Source: JBEKYH01 sp049511115 (lineage in GTDB: Bacteria; Planctomycetota; Phycisphaerae; Tepidisphaerales; Tepidisphaeraceae). From it: a DNA stretch of 9,485 nt. Shown in pieces: positions 1 through 6,261 of the stretch. Below the pieces are notes generated by a model. It ran no database searches. It saw nothing but the letters and a program-made list of their open reading frames with translations, and was not told the DNA's origin. Location: positions 1 to 9,485 of the forward strand of contig JBEKYH010000168.1 of assembly GCA_049511115.1 (NCBI GenBank), read 5' to 3'. Numbering within the stretch: position 1 is the stretch's first letter; each line of letters starts with the position of its first letter. A program made the position numbers and the translations under genes.

Positions 1-2
1 AT

Positions 3-1763
3 ATCTTTCATGAACTCATCTGCGAATTGCTGGGCCGACGCGTCTCCCTTGTTGAACATGCCGCTACGGATCAATTGATTGCCCTCGACCGGATTGAGAC
101 GCTTTTTCACGAGAAATTAAAGCACGAGCAGTCGCACGCGCAGATGAATGCAATCTTGGTGTTCTATGGTGAGCGTCCACTCACCATGGACTTCTTCAAT
201 CGATACCTTGGCATCGACGCTTTCCGCTCAAATCTTGCCTTCCTGGAGAAAATCCGCCGCTTCCAGTCGGAAGCTATGCGGTTATACGGTAATTTTAGAC
301 GCGCGTTCACTTGCATGTCACGCGCTGCAGATCTGAAAGCCCAACTTGCCCCAATAGAGCGGCGGACCCTCGAGCGCTTTGAGGACCGCGTCCCGTTCAC
401 ATCAATCAAACCCATCTCACCAGACCGACTCGCCGACCTCGGATATATCGCCGCTCAGCGGATAACTACGCAGAACCGTGAGCGCCATGAACTGAGCGCA
501 ACTTTGAAGGATCTGGCCAACAAGATGGAAAAGGACGGCATAGATTTTCTGAGTTCAGTTCCCGACAGGCAGTTGAGCCGAATTAGAACGCTACTTCGTA
601 AATTCGATTCGGCGGTGCAGCTCGAGAGTGGCTTATTTGCCGACGTGGACTCCGGGACTCTACGGAAGGAAGCTGATCGAATTACGCCCGCGGTGACGGA
701 CCTGACACGTATCAGCGCGACGCAAAACGAGGGCCTTCATAATCTTGGGGTCTATCTCTCTGAGCCGGTCATGGACGTCTATGTGGCTTCCTCGATGCGG
801 GAGGATGCGGACTTCCAGTCCGTCAACTCATTTGTTGAGCAGCTTTTCGGTCACCCAATCGTCAAGCCCCTTAACCTCCGGTATTTCAATCCAACCCAAT
901 CTTGGATTGAGGACCGGGTTTCCAAAGGGCTTGTCGAGGCGCTCATGCTGCGACGCGCGGCCCTAACCGTATATATGGCCCAAAAAGGTGACACGTTCGG
1001 AAAGGACAGCGAGGCATCGGTTGCGCTTGGCCAGGGCAAGACGGTAATCGTTTACGTTCCACGGTTATTCGATGCGGAGACCGGAATTAACAGCGAGAAC
1101 CTTTTCAGACTCGAGCCGCGGAAACTTGACGAAAGGCTAGCCACGCTGGGCTACGTAGTTGACGAGGAAATAGACGTTCGAGAGAAGGCGCGCGTCGCAT
1201 CAAAACTCGAACTTCAGCGGCTAACGGACGACCAATTCAAGCGCATCGTATTCTTGCATTGGGCCGATTTCGATTTGAACGCAGAGTGCCGTGCAATCGA
1301 TAATTTGAACCTGAGAAAAAGTGTACTCGCGGCCCTATCCCTAATCACTGCTGCGAGGGATGCGGATGCAACGGCAGCCATACAGCTGGAGAGCGCTGCC
1401 AGAGCTGAATTGACGGACAAGATGGTTGTTGTCGCCGAGCGGTTCGAATCCCGCGCGAAATTGTTTCGAGATACGCATCCTCTCTCACTTCAGGTGATTG
1501 TTCGGTCGGGTGTGCTGAACGGAATCTTAGTGACTCGATCTGTTGCTGATTGCGCACGCTTGTTACACGGCGTGCTCGCAAATTCCCTCGAATTTGAGGT
1601 AGAGGTCGACGACAGCAATTATCGGCTAGCAGAAAAGGTCACGCGCAGCACAATACGCGTCGTATCACGGCATCGCCTTCTAACCTACGCCTTCTGGAGC
1701 CAATACTTCGACTCCGACAACTTCTCGTTGTCTCACCAGGAGCTACCCGCGGCTACTCTATAG
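3..1763 (+). CDS. Large protein with a nucleoside deoxyribosyltransferase/TIR-like domain, 5' end outside the window
   Basis: The frame is open from base 3 to the TAG at 1761-1763 (586 residues seen). The first start-like codon is a TTG at 27 with coding-like residues before it, so I treat the gene as cut by the left edge. Numbering from that TTG: 1-245 are mostly charged and helical without a recognised domain. About 249-345 look like a Rossmann-like nucleoside-hydrolase/transferase fold: a first strand with DVYVASSMRE (250-259), then DTFGKDSEASVALGQGK (322-338) and a strand TVIVYVP. An acidic residue followed by A..xGKxVI is the usual layout around the catalytic Glu in deoxyribosyltransferase and TIR-type NADases, making E329 the candidate. 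About 480-560 form a C-terminal block with HPLSLQV and GVLNGILVTRS that looks conserved but that I cannot name. No P-loop, membrane segment or signal peptide is visible. A nucleotide- or NAD-acting effector is inference; a regulatory nucleotide-binding protein is the alternative. Local GC is lower than downstream (27/60 in 541-600 against 37/60 in 3721-3780), compatible with acquisition by transfer. Confidence 0.75.
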   Translation: MFHELICELLGRRVSLVEHAATDQLIALDRIETLFHEKLKHEQSHAQMNAILVFYGERPLTMDFFNRYLGIDAFRSNLAFLEKIRRFQSEAMRLYGNFRRAFTCMSRAADLKAQLAPIERRTLERFEDRVPFTSIKPISPDRLADLGYIAAQRITTQNRERHELSATLKDLANKMEKDGIDFLSSVPDRQLSRIRTLLRKFDSAVQLESGLFADVDSGTLRKEADRITPAVTDLTRISATQNEGLHNLGVYLSEPVMDVYVASSMREDADFQSVNSFVEQLFGHPIVKPLNLRYFNPTQSWIEDRVSKGLVEALMLRRAALTVYMAQKGDTFGKDSEASVALGQGKTVIVYVPRLFDAETGINSENLFRLEPRKLDERLATLGYVVDEEIDVREKARVASKLELQRLTDDQFKRIVFLHWADFDLNAECRAIDNLNLRKSVLAALSLITAARDADATAAIQLESAARAELTDKMVVVAERFESRAKLFRDTHPLSLQVIVRSGVLNGILVTRSVADCARLLHGVLANSLEFEVEVDDSNYRLAEKVTRSTIRVVSRHRLLTYAFWSQYFDSDNFSLSHQELPAATL

Positions 1764-1811
1764 GCTGCTTTGGCGGATTTTAGCTATTGGCCAAGAAAAG
1801 GGGACACTCCG

Positions 1812-1828
1812 GGCGGGCATCGCCCGCC
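1812..1828 (+). terminator. GC-rich hairpin 48 bases after the effector-like gene
   Basis: GGCGGGC and GCCCGCC pair perfectly (7 bp) around the 3-base loop ATC. The position just after the 1763 stop suits transcription termination, but no T-run follows, so it is not a canonical intrinsic terminator. The core is nearly the same as the palindrome at 7443-7456. Confidence 0.35.
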
Positions 1829-1840
1829 ATCACCGAAGTT

Positions 1841-1920
1841 GGCCCCCATCGCCGGCCCCCGCTCGGCCGCCCGCCCCGTTCCTCCCCCATTCCTCAAACC
1901 CCCTTTTCACCCCCGCCAAG
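1841..1920 (-). other. C-skewed tract with G-quadruplex potential on the minus strand
   Basis: By direct count 47 of 80 bases are C and only 12 are G. Seven runs of three or more C occur at 1843-1847, 1856-1860, 1870-1872, 1874-1877, 1884-1888, 1899-1903 and 1910-1914, separated by 8, 9, 1, 6, 10 and 6 bases. The minus strand therefore has more than the four G-runs needed for a relaxed quadruplex, although some loops exceed the usual 7 bases. Confidence 0.45.
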
Positions 1921-2053
1921 GCACTTTCACCCATGTTACAAGTTTTTCTCCATATGTCCGCGTCACATTCCGCCTCCCGGCGATAACCCCCATCCCACAA
2001 TCCCCTTACGGCTGAAATTATGTTAGCATGTACTTTATTTAACCCCAAAACCA

Positions 2054-2071
2054 CTGTAACATCTGTAACAT
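2054..2071 (+). repeat. Tandem 9-bp repeat CTGTAACAT x2, possible operator
   Basis: Two perfect copies of CTGTAACAT abut at 2054-2062 and 2063-2071. The inverse of the TGTAACAT core, ATGTTACA, lies at 1933-1940. The placement upstream of the PEP-CTERM gene suggests a protein-binding site. This is inference, since the motif matches no regulator I can name. Confidence 0.4.
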
Positions 2072-2113
2072 CCCCCTGCGCCGAGAAAGCGGAGCAGAAG
2101 TGCAACGGTGGTG

Positions 2114-2149
2114 AGCCAGAATAATCTTGCTCCACACTTCTGGCTTTTG
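2114..2149 (+). terminator. Stem-loop followed by a short T-run
   Basis: AGCCAGAA (2114-2121) pairs perfectly with TTCTGGCT (2138-2145) around a 16-base loop, and TTTG follows. On the plus strand this resembles a weak intrinsic terminator or leader attenuator about 200 bases before the PEP-CTERM start. The loop is longer than typical and the T-run is short. Confidence 0.35.
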
Positions 2150-2233
2150 TATTCTTCGCAACGGCATTGTGCGCAACTGGTCCGACGGCACTCGTCGGCG
2201 TGGGGTCTCGTGGGAAATATTGCGTCAGGGTGA

Positions 2234-2260
2234 CGTGCGCGGCGCGTCTCGGCGCGCACG
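2234..2260 (+). promoter_or_regulatory. Strong all-GC stem-loop in the PEP-CTERM leader
   Basis: CGTGCGCG (2234-2241) pairs with CGCGCACG (2253-2260), eight GC-containing pairs with one A-T, around an 11-base loop. It lies about 86 bases before the chosen ATG and would be very stable in a leader RNA. No T-run follows, so a translational or stability role is more likely than termination. Confidence 0.35.
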
Positions 2261-2346
2261 CGATTCGAGTAACACGGAAGTTCATCATTGGAGTACTGAC
2301 AGGCAGGTCTACGGGTGCGCTTCGGAGCGCCGGAATGGGAGGCAAT

Positions 2347-4503
2347 ATGTATCGTTTTCGCATTGTAGTGGCGACACTGATTATCTTGGGAGCGGTTGCG
2401 AGCCGCGCCCCGGCAGAGGTTTTCTTTTTCTTTCCGGCTTTGGACTCTAACGGGGATTTGATCAATCCACTTAACCGCAATGTCATCACCCCCGCGGTCA
2501 CTGAAGTCGGCATCGGGTTTATGGGGGTCAACAACCAGCCGAACACGCCCTTCTTTCCAAACACCGGCCCGGACTCGACGTCGCTGGACATTGTCAACGG
2601 CGGGATCATTCCTTCGACAGTCGGTCTCGTCGTCGTGGCCAACGCCAGCAGCGTCAATGTGAACGGTGGCGGTGAGATTGATACGGAGACGGCGGTGTAC
2701 GACACCAGTTCCGTCACCGTCAACGGCGGCGCGACGGGCGAAGTGGAATTGAACGACAGCAGCACTTTCGGCATCACGACGGGCACGGTGGAAAGCGTTG
2801 TAAGCACCAATATGAGCCAGGCCAGCGTGAGCGGCGGCACGGTCAGCGGCGCGCTTATGGCCGCGGATCAAGCCAGCATCACGATAACCGGCGGGACGTG
2901 CGGTTCGCTTCTGGCGTCCGATGGCGGAACGATCAACGCCACTGGCGGGGGTTTTGGCGCGGGAGCGGTCCTCGCCGTGCTGGGCACAGGCGAGTCGGGC
3001 GCCCCCAGCCAGGTCACTGTTTCCAATGGCGGCACCGTCGCGTCCGTGACGGCACAGGACAGCGGGATGATCACCATGAACACCGGCGCCATCACCGGCG
3101 ACGTGTCGGAAAGTCTGATTAACAGCACCAACATCAGCGGCGGCACGATCAGCCTGACGAACGTGATGGTCGGCGGTTCGGTCTCGGATTCAAGCGGCAT
3201 CATCAGCCTCACCGGCACAACCGTGGCGGGCGCGGCGACGGTCTCAGGCTCGGGGGCCACCATGAGCCTGGACAGCGGCTCAACCGTGGGCGGCCAGGTC
3301 ACCGTTTCAAATGGCGCGCAGCTCACTACATCAGGTCAAATTAACGGCGTGTTTGGCGTGAGCGTCCAGGACGCCTCGATGGTCATGAACGGCGGTTCTG
3401 TGCCGCACGGCATCACGCTGACCGGCGCCAGCACCTTCACCGGCGGCGGAACCATCGGTAACTTTCTGCAGGCCCAGGACGAAACCGTGGTGAACCTGAC
3501 CAGCGGCACGGTGGATTCGGCGCTGGTTAACGGCGCTTCGTTCGAGATGAGCGGCGGCACCATTTCCGGAGACGTCAACGTCTTCACCAATTTTCTCATA
3601 CAGAGCGGCACCATCGGCGGGGATCTCAATGCGAAGAATAATGGGAGCGTGAATGTCTCCGGCGGCAACATTACCGGCAGCGTGCAAGCCCTCACCAGCG
3701 GTACCGCCAACATCACGGGCGGGAACATTGCCGGGGCGCTTATAGTGGAGGGCACTTCGTTTTTCTCCATGACCGGCGGCAGCGTCTCCCAAGGCGCAGC
3801 AGAGACGGGCCTCAGCCAACTGGAGATGACCGGCGGCGTCATTACCGGCAACATGCACACCACCGACACCAGTGCGCTAACGATCACCGGTGGGGTGGTA
3901 AACGGGAACATCGACTCCTTTGACACTTCCGTGATTAGCATCGAGGGGACTCAGGCCAGCGGCCCGGTGGTCGTTTCGGGAACAATCACGACCCATAGCA
4001 TGTCGAATCTGCTGCTGTTCGATGCCAACATCTTTGGCGCCGTTGATGCGGACGATTCGAGTTCGGTGACCATCGACAGCGGCGTGGCGATCACTGGCGG
4101 CGTGAATGCGACGGGATTAGCCCGGGTGGTCATCACCGGCACAACCGAACAAATGACCAATCCGACGCCAGCCAATGTGATCAAGCTGATCCCCGCTGAC
4201 TCACCGACGCCGCTGAACGAGGTTTTTCTTTACGACCAATCGAGCCTGCAAATCGATGGGCTGACTTTCGGCGCGGATTTGCTCGACCCGATGAACGACA
4301 ATGGCATGTTCAGCGAATATGAGCTGAGCGGCACTTTCCCGGATGGATCGAGCTTTCCGGACGATTTTCTGCTTTTTGTGGAGAACGGTTCGGGGGCGAG
4401 TTTTCAATTTGTGCCGGTGCCGGTGCCGGAGCCGGCAATGGGGACGTTGCTAATGATCGGCGGGGCATGCTTTGGGATGCGCAGGAGGCGGAGGAGCCGG
4501 TGA
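2347..4503 (+). CDS. PEP-CTERM surface protein with beta-helix-like GG repeats
   Basis: Predicted exported and exosortase-processed repeat protein of 718 residues. Residues 1-23 form a signal peptide (basic start, hydrophobic VVATLIILGAVA, cleavage expected after APA). About 90-640 are irregular repeats of roughly 18-22 residues rich in Gly, Ser, Thr and Asn with recurring SGGT, NGG and TGG turns, the look of a parallel beta-helix such as adhesins. A Ser/Asp-rich segment follows. The C-terminus has VPEP (693-696), a hydrophobic stretch and RRRRR, the PEP-CTERM sorting signal for exosortase-dependent release or anchoring. I chose ATG 2347 because GGGAGG sits 4 bases upstream and the signal peptide begins there. 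ATG 2335 is possible, but its GGAG lies inside the hairpin at 2317-2330. Upstream TTG extension is unsupported. Cysteines are almost absent. The ligand and role (adhesion, matrix) are unknown. Confidence 0.88.
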   Translation: MYRFRIVVATLIILGAVASRAPAEVFFFFPALDSNGDLINPLNRNVITPAVTEVGIGFMGVNNQPNTPFFPNTGPDSTSLDIVNGGIIPSTVGLVVVANASSVNVNGGGEIDTETAVYDTSSVTVNGGATGEVELNDSSTFGITTGTVESVVSTNMSQASVSGGTVSGALMAADQASITITGGTCGSLLASDGGTINATGGGFGAGAVLAVLGTGESGAPSQVTVSNGGTVASVTAQDSGMITMNTGAITGDVSESLINSTNISGGTISLTNVMVGGSVSDSSGIISLTGTTVAGAATVSGSGATMSLDSGSTVGGQVTVSNGAQLTTSGQINGVFGVSVQDASMVMNGGSVPHGITLTGASTFTGGGTIGNFLQAQDETVVNLTSGTVDSALVNGASFEMSGGTISGDVNVFTNFLIQSGTIGGDLNAKNNGSVNVSGGNITGSVQALTSGTANITGGNIAGALIVEGTSFFSMTGGSVSQGAAETGLSQLEMTGGVITGNMHTTDTSALTITGGVVNGNIDSFDTSVISIEGTQASGPVVVSGTITTHSMSNLLLFDANIFGAVDADDSSSVTIDSGVAITGGVNATGLARVVITGTTEQMTNPTPANVIKLIPADSPTPLNEVFLYDQSSLQIDGLTFGADLLDPMNDNGMFSEYELSGTFPDGSSFPDDFLLFVENGSGASFQFVPVPVPEPAMGTLLMIGGACFGMRRRRRSR

Positions 4504-4550
4504 GGTTGCGCATCAACGCGACGGCGCGGATGACGGCCGCCCGCCGCCTC

Positions 4551-4612
4551 CAGTGCCCCCAGTGCCCCCAGGGACATTCACCGTTTTCGCCCCCAGGGAC
4601 AGCCACCGTTTA
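4551..4612 (+). repeat. Tandem GC-rich repeats after the PEP-CTERM gene
   Basis: CAGTGCCCC occurs twice back to back (4551-4559, 4560-4568). It runs into two imperfect 23-base units of period 25 that begin CCCCCAGGGACA (4565-4587 and 4590-4612), contain CACCGTTT, and differ at three positions. This could be a remnant of dispersed repeat sequence of the REP type; no transposase is present nearby. Confidence 0.5.
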
Positions 4613-4789
4613 TGTTGACCCCAAGAGCCAACTCGCGGGAGAAAACCGGTGGCGTCAATCGCAATGCGATACGCCATCCCCGTGAGGGAGAATTGAGACG
4701 CGTAAGCGCCCGTGGTGCTGAACTCCTCATGCGCTAGTCGTAATAAACGACGACGGCTGGGGCGAGCGGCCCTGAGTGGCCTTGGGCTG

Positions 4790-5245
4790 ATGTCAGGAAA
4801 GCCGTTGCTCCACGCTCCGACCCCCGGTACGCTTTTAGAAAAATGCCGGCAACTTTTGTTGGCGGAGTTTCATTTGGGAAACAAACCGAAAGACTGGCTC
4901 GAGGACCTTCCTCCTGCAAGCCGCCCGAAGATGATTCCTCTCTTTCCAGAGGGGTTCATATACTTCCGGCGGTGGAAATCGCTGCGCTGGTGGCTGCTGA
5001 CGATGGCTCCGATCGTCGCGAGCGCCGCCAGCGCCTTTTATCGAAGAAGCCTGATGGGTGGCAGCATGGTTTTGGTGATTGGATTCGCGTTCGGCACCGC
5101 CGGGTTTCTTACGTTGTGCATGGGGAGATCATCATCCAATTGGGGCACGTATTTTCGTTCGCGCGAGCCAGCGCGCTACTCGGCCGATATTCTCATTGTC
5201 TTCGCGGGGTACTTGGCGATGGCTGTTGCGGGATGGATTGTTTGA
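4790..5245 (+). CDS. Small membrane protein of unknown function
   Basis: I do not recognise this protein. From ATG 4790 it has 151 residues: a soluble N-terminal part (1-60, leucine-rich, with a proline-rich stretch around 40-55), then hydrophobic segments at about 66-84, 89-111 and 132-151, so probably three membrane passes with RRWKSLRWW before the first. A GTG at 4712 in the same frame would add 26 residues, but these are basic and low complexity. Neither start has a good Shine-Dalgarno site. The stop TGA (5243-5245) abuts the next ATG, suggesting cotranscription and translational coupling. Pairs of short hypothetical membrane proteins of this kind are common in planctomycete genomes (general knowledge). 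No enzyme motif is visible. Confidence 0.6.
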   Translation: MSGKPLLHAPTPGTLLEKCRQLLLAEFHLGNKPKDWLEDLPPASRPKMIPLFPEGFIYFRRWKSLRWWLLTMAPIVASAASAFYRRSLMGGSMVLVIGFAFGTAGFLTLCMGRSSSNWGTYFRSREPARYSADILIVFAGYLAMAVAGWIV

Positions 5246-5563
5246 ATGCGAATTCTGGCATGCAACATCTCGCTCGGCTTAAGCGGCATTCTGACACTGA
5301 TGTGTATATTTTCATTTCGTGCAACCCTCTTTCCGGCATATAACGTAGCCGTCTACTCGGAGCACGCAACGCTAATGATTTTAACCGGGGGAATGCGGCC
5401 AACTTACAGAATTAATTATGGCCTATTAATACTCGTAACGGCGGCTCCGTCATTGGCGCGCCTTTTTGCTTACAAATGGAAGCAAATTAAGAATCGCCAG
5501 ATGGCTAAGCCGGTCGGTAAACCGGACCGCCAGGGTCAAGTTCGGAATTCCGGAAATGGGTGA
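5246..5563 (+). CDS. Small two-pass membrane protein of unknown function
   Basis: The ATG follows the preceding stop with no gap (TGAATG), so ribosomes finishing the upstream membrane protein can restart here. The 105 residues contain hydrophobic segments at about 7-26 (ISLGLSGILTLMCIF) and 56-75 (INYGLLILVTAAPSL), a loop between them with tyrosines and a TGGMRPTY turn, and a basic cytoplasm-like tail (KWKQIKNRQ then Gly/Asn-rich end). No catalytic motif is seen. The layout suggests a partner of the 4790-5245 product in the membrane, but the function is unknown. Confidence 0.55.
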   Translation: MRILACNISLGLSGILTLMCIFSFRATLFPAYNVAVYSEHATLMILTGGMRPTYRINYGLLILVTAAPSLARLFAYKWKQIKNRQMAKPVGKPDRQGQVRNSGNG

Positions 5564-5614
5564 TTGGCCGATGTTTTGACCTTCGCCACGATTTGACCGA
5601 GTGATGGCGCAGGA

Positions 5615-5644
5615 TTGCAGAGGTGGGCGGTTGTCTGGCACAAT
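5615..5644 (+). promoter_or_regulatory. Possible promoter giving a leaderless antitoxin mRNA
   Basis: TTGCAG (5615-5620) and CACAAT (5639-5644) are 18 bases apart and match the sigma-70 boxes at three and four of six positions. The -10 box ends six bases before ATG 5651, so transcription would start at or very near the start codon. This fits the lack of a Shine-Dalgarno site. Two TTTGACC copies lie upstream (5575-5581, 5592-5598). Confidence 0.3.
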
Positions 5645-5650
5645 GAGCGT

Positions 5651-5863
5651 ATGACCGTCAAGGCGATATATCGGAACGGCACATTTCTGCCGATCGGGAA
5701 GGTGAATCTGCCCGAGGATTGTCAGGTGAATCTTGAGTTTGAGCCTGTTGAATTGACGGAGGAGCAGGCGAAGGCGGTTCAGGAAATCTACCGGATCATG
5801 AGCCTGCGGTTTAACTCTGGCGAGCACGATGTTGCCGAGCGGCATAACGAGCACCAACCATGA
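5651..5863 (+). CDS. AF2212/DUF104-family antitoxin
   Basis: A 70-residue protein beginning MTVKAIYRNGTFLPIGKVNL, with the family pattern of a short beta-rich N-terminus (AIY.NGTF.P...V.LPE) that characterises AF2212-like (DUF104) antitoxins. A helical, acidic segment (about 35-55, ELTEEQAKAVQEIYRIM) probably binds and blocks the toxin. Family members pair with PIN-domain ribonucleases, and the next gene is exactly that, overlapping by four bases (ATGA, 5860-5863). The start ATG 5651 is preferred over an in-frame TTG at 5615 because family homology begins here. The gene appears intact although its toxin partner is interrupted. DNA-binding autoregulation is not evident from the sequence. Confidence 0.82.
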   Translation: MTVKAIYRNGTFLPIGKVNLPEDCQVNLEFEPVELTEEQAKAVQEIYRIMSLRFNSGEHDVAERHNEHQP

Positions 5864-6261
5864 CCCGTGTATTCCTCGACACAGTTGGACTCCTGGCGTT
5901 GTGGGACGAAGCTGACCAGTGGCATGTAGCGGCGGAGGGTGCGTGGCAAGGGATATTGGCCTCCGGCATGGTGCCTTGCACCACACCCTTTGTATTGCTT
6001 GAGTGAGGAAACGCGGCTTCGCGAAGGCCATATCGCCGCTACGTCGATGCCATCCGCCGGCAGTTCGAGCAGGCTCGTACCATCATCCAACCTACCGATG
6101 ACGAGTGGCAGGCCGCTTGGCACACCTATACCAACGGGAATCCGGGCGCCGCTGGAATCGTCGATCAGATTTCGTTTGCGGTTATGCGGCGGCAGGGCGT
6201 CACGGAAGTGTTCAGCAACGACCGGCATTTCACCGTTGCGGGGTTTAATGTGCTATTTTAG
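5860..6261 (+). pseudogene. PIN-domain toxin (VapC-like ribonuclease) interrupted by an in-frame TGA
   Basis: Read through, this frame encodes 133 residues, a normal PIN toxin length, with all four acidic positions expected for metal-dependent RNA cleavage: D7 (MTRVFLDT), E48 (TTPFVLLE), D102 (AGIVDQISF) and D121 (SNDRHF). Codon 49 (6004-6006) is TGA, directly after catalytic E48 and before GNAASRRPYR. There is no frameshift and no other stop until TAG at 6259-6261. No start codon occurs in the second half before a late ATG near the C-terminus, so independent translation of the remainder is unlikely. The simplest reading is a recent nonsense mutation that disarmed the toxin while sparing the antitoxin upstream (ATGA overlap). 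Stop readthrough, selenocysteine or an assembly error are alternatives. The 3' end overlaps the convergent YD-repeat gene by nine bases (6253-6261). Confidence 0.85.

Larger units (their letters stand above)
1764..2346. other. 583-base non-coding region with skewed composition and hairpins
   Basis: No convincing gene lies here. Open frames on both strands are proline-, serine- or arginine-rich by-products of the C-rich tract. In order it holds a GC hairpin (1812-1828), a C-rich tract (1841-1920), an ATGTTACA motif (1933-1940), a tandem CTGTAACAT repeat (2054-2071), a hairpin followed by a short T-run (2114-2149), an all-GC hairpin (2234-2260) and a small hairpin (2317-2330) just before the next start. 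The promoter of the downstream PEP-CTERM gene must lie here, probably in the AT-richer part around 2015-2045, but I see no clear -35/-10 pair. Confidence 0.6.

Noticed and set aside
1770..2026. Two overlapping plus-strand frames in the C-rich tract
   Set aside because: They are proline-rich low-complexity translations of the skewed DNA without a ribosome site or recognisable domain.
2167..2346. TTG-initiated N-terminal extension of the PEP-CTERM gene
   Set aside because: The extra residues precede a perfect signal peptide and overlap leader hairpins; ATG 2347 has the better ribosome site.
1830..2871. Two long minus-strand open frames opposite the start of the beta-helix PEP-CTERM gene and its leader
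   Set aside because: They are complementary to a Gly/Thr/Ser repeat gene and the C-rich tract; composition is Pro/Val/Thr- or Arg/Ala-biased, with no domain, signal peptide or ribosome site.
2868..4184. Several minus-strand open frames of 77-201 codons inside the PEP-CTERM gene
   Set aside because: They mirror the repeat periodicity of the plus-strand gene (PPV/MLP-type runs) and are not independent coding sequences.
6004..6045. Selenocysteine insertion at the PIN TGA
   Set aside because: Only a 4-bp CGCG stem follows the TGA, without a convincing SECIS shape, and a selenoprotein PIN toxin would be unprecedented to my knowledge; kept only as a remote alternative.
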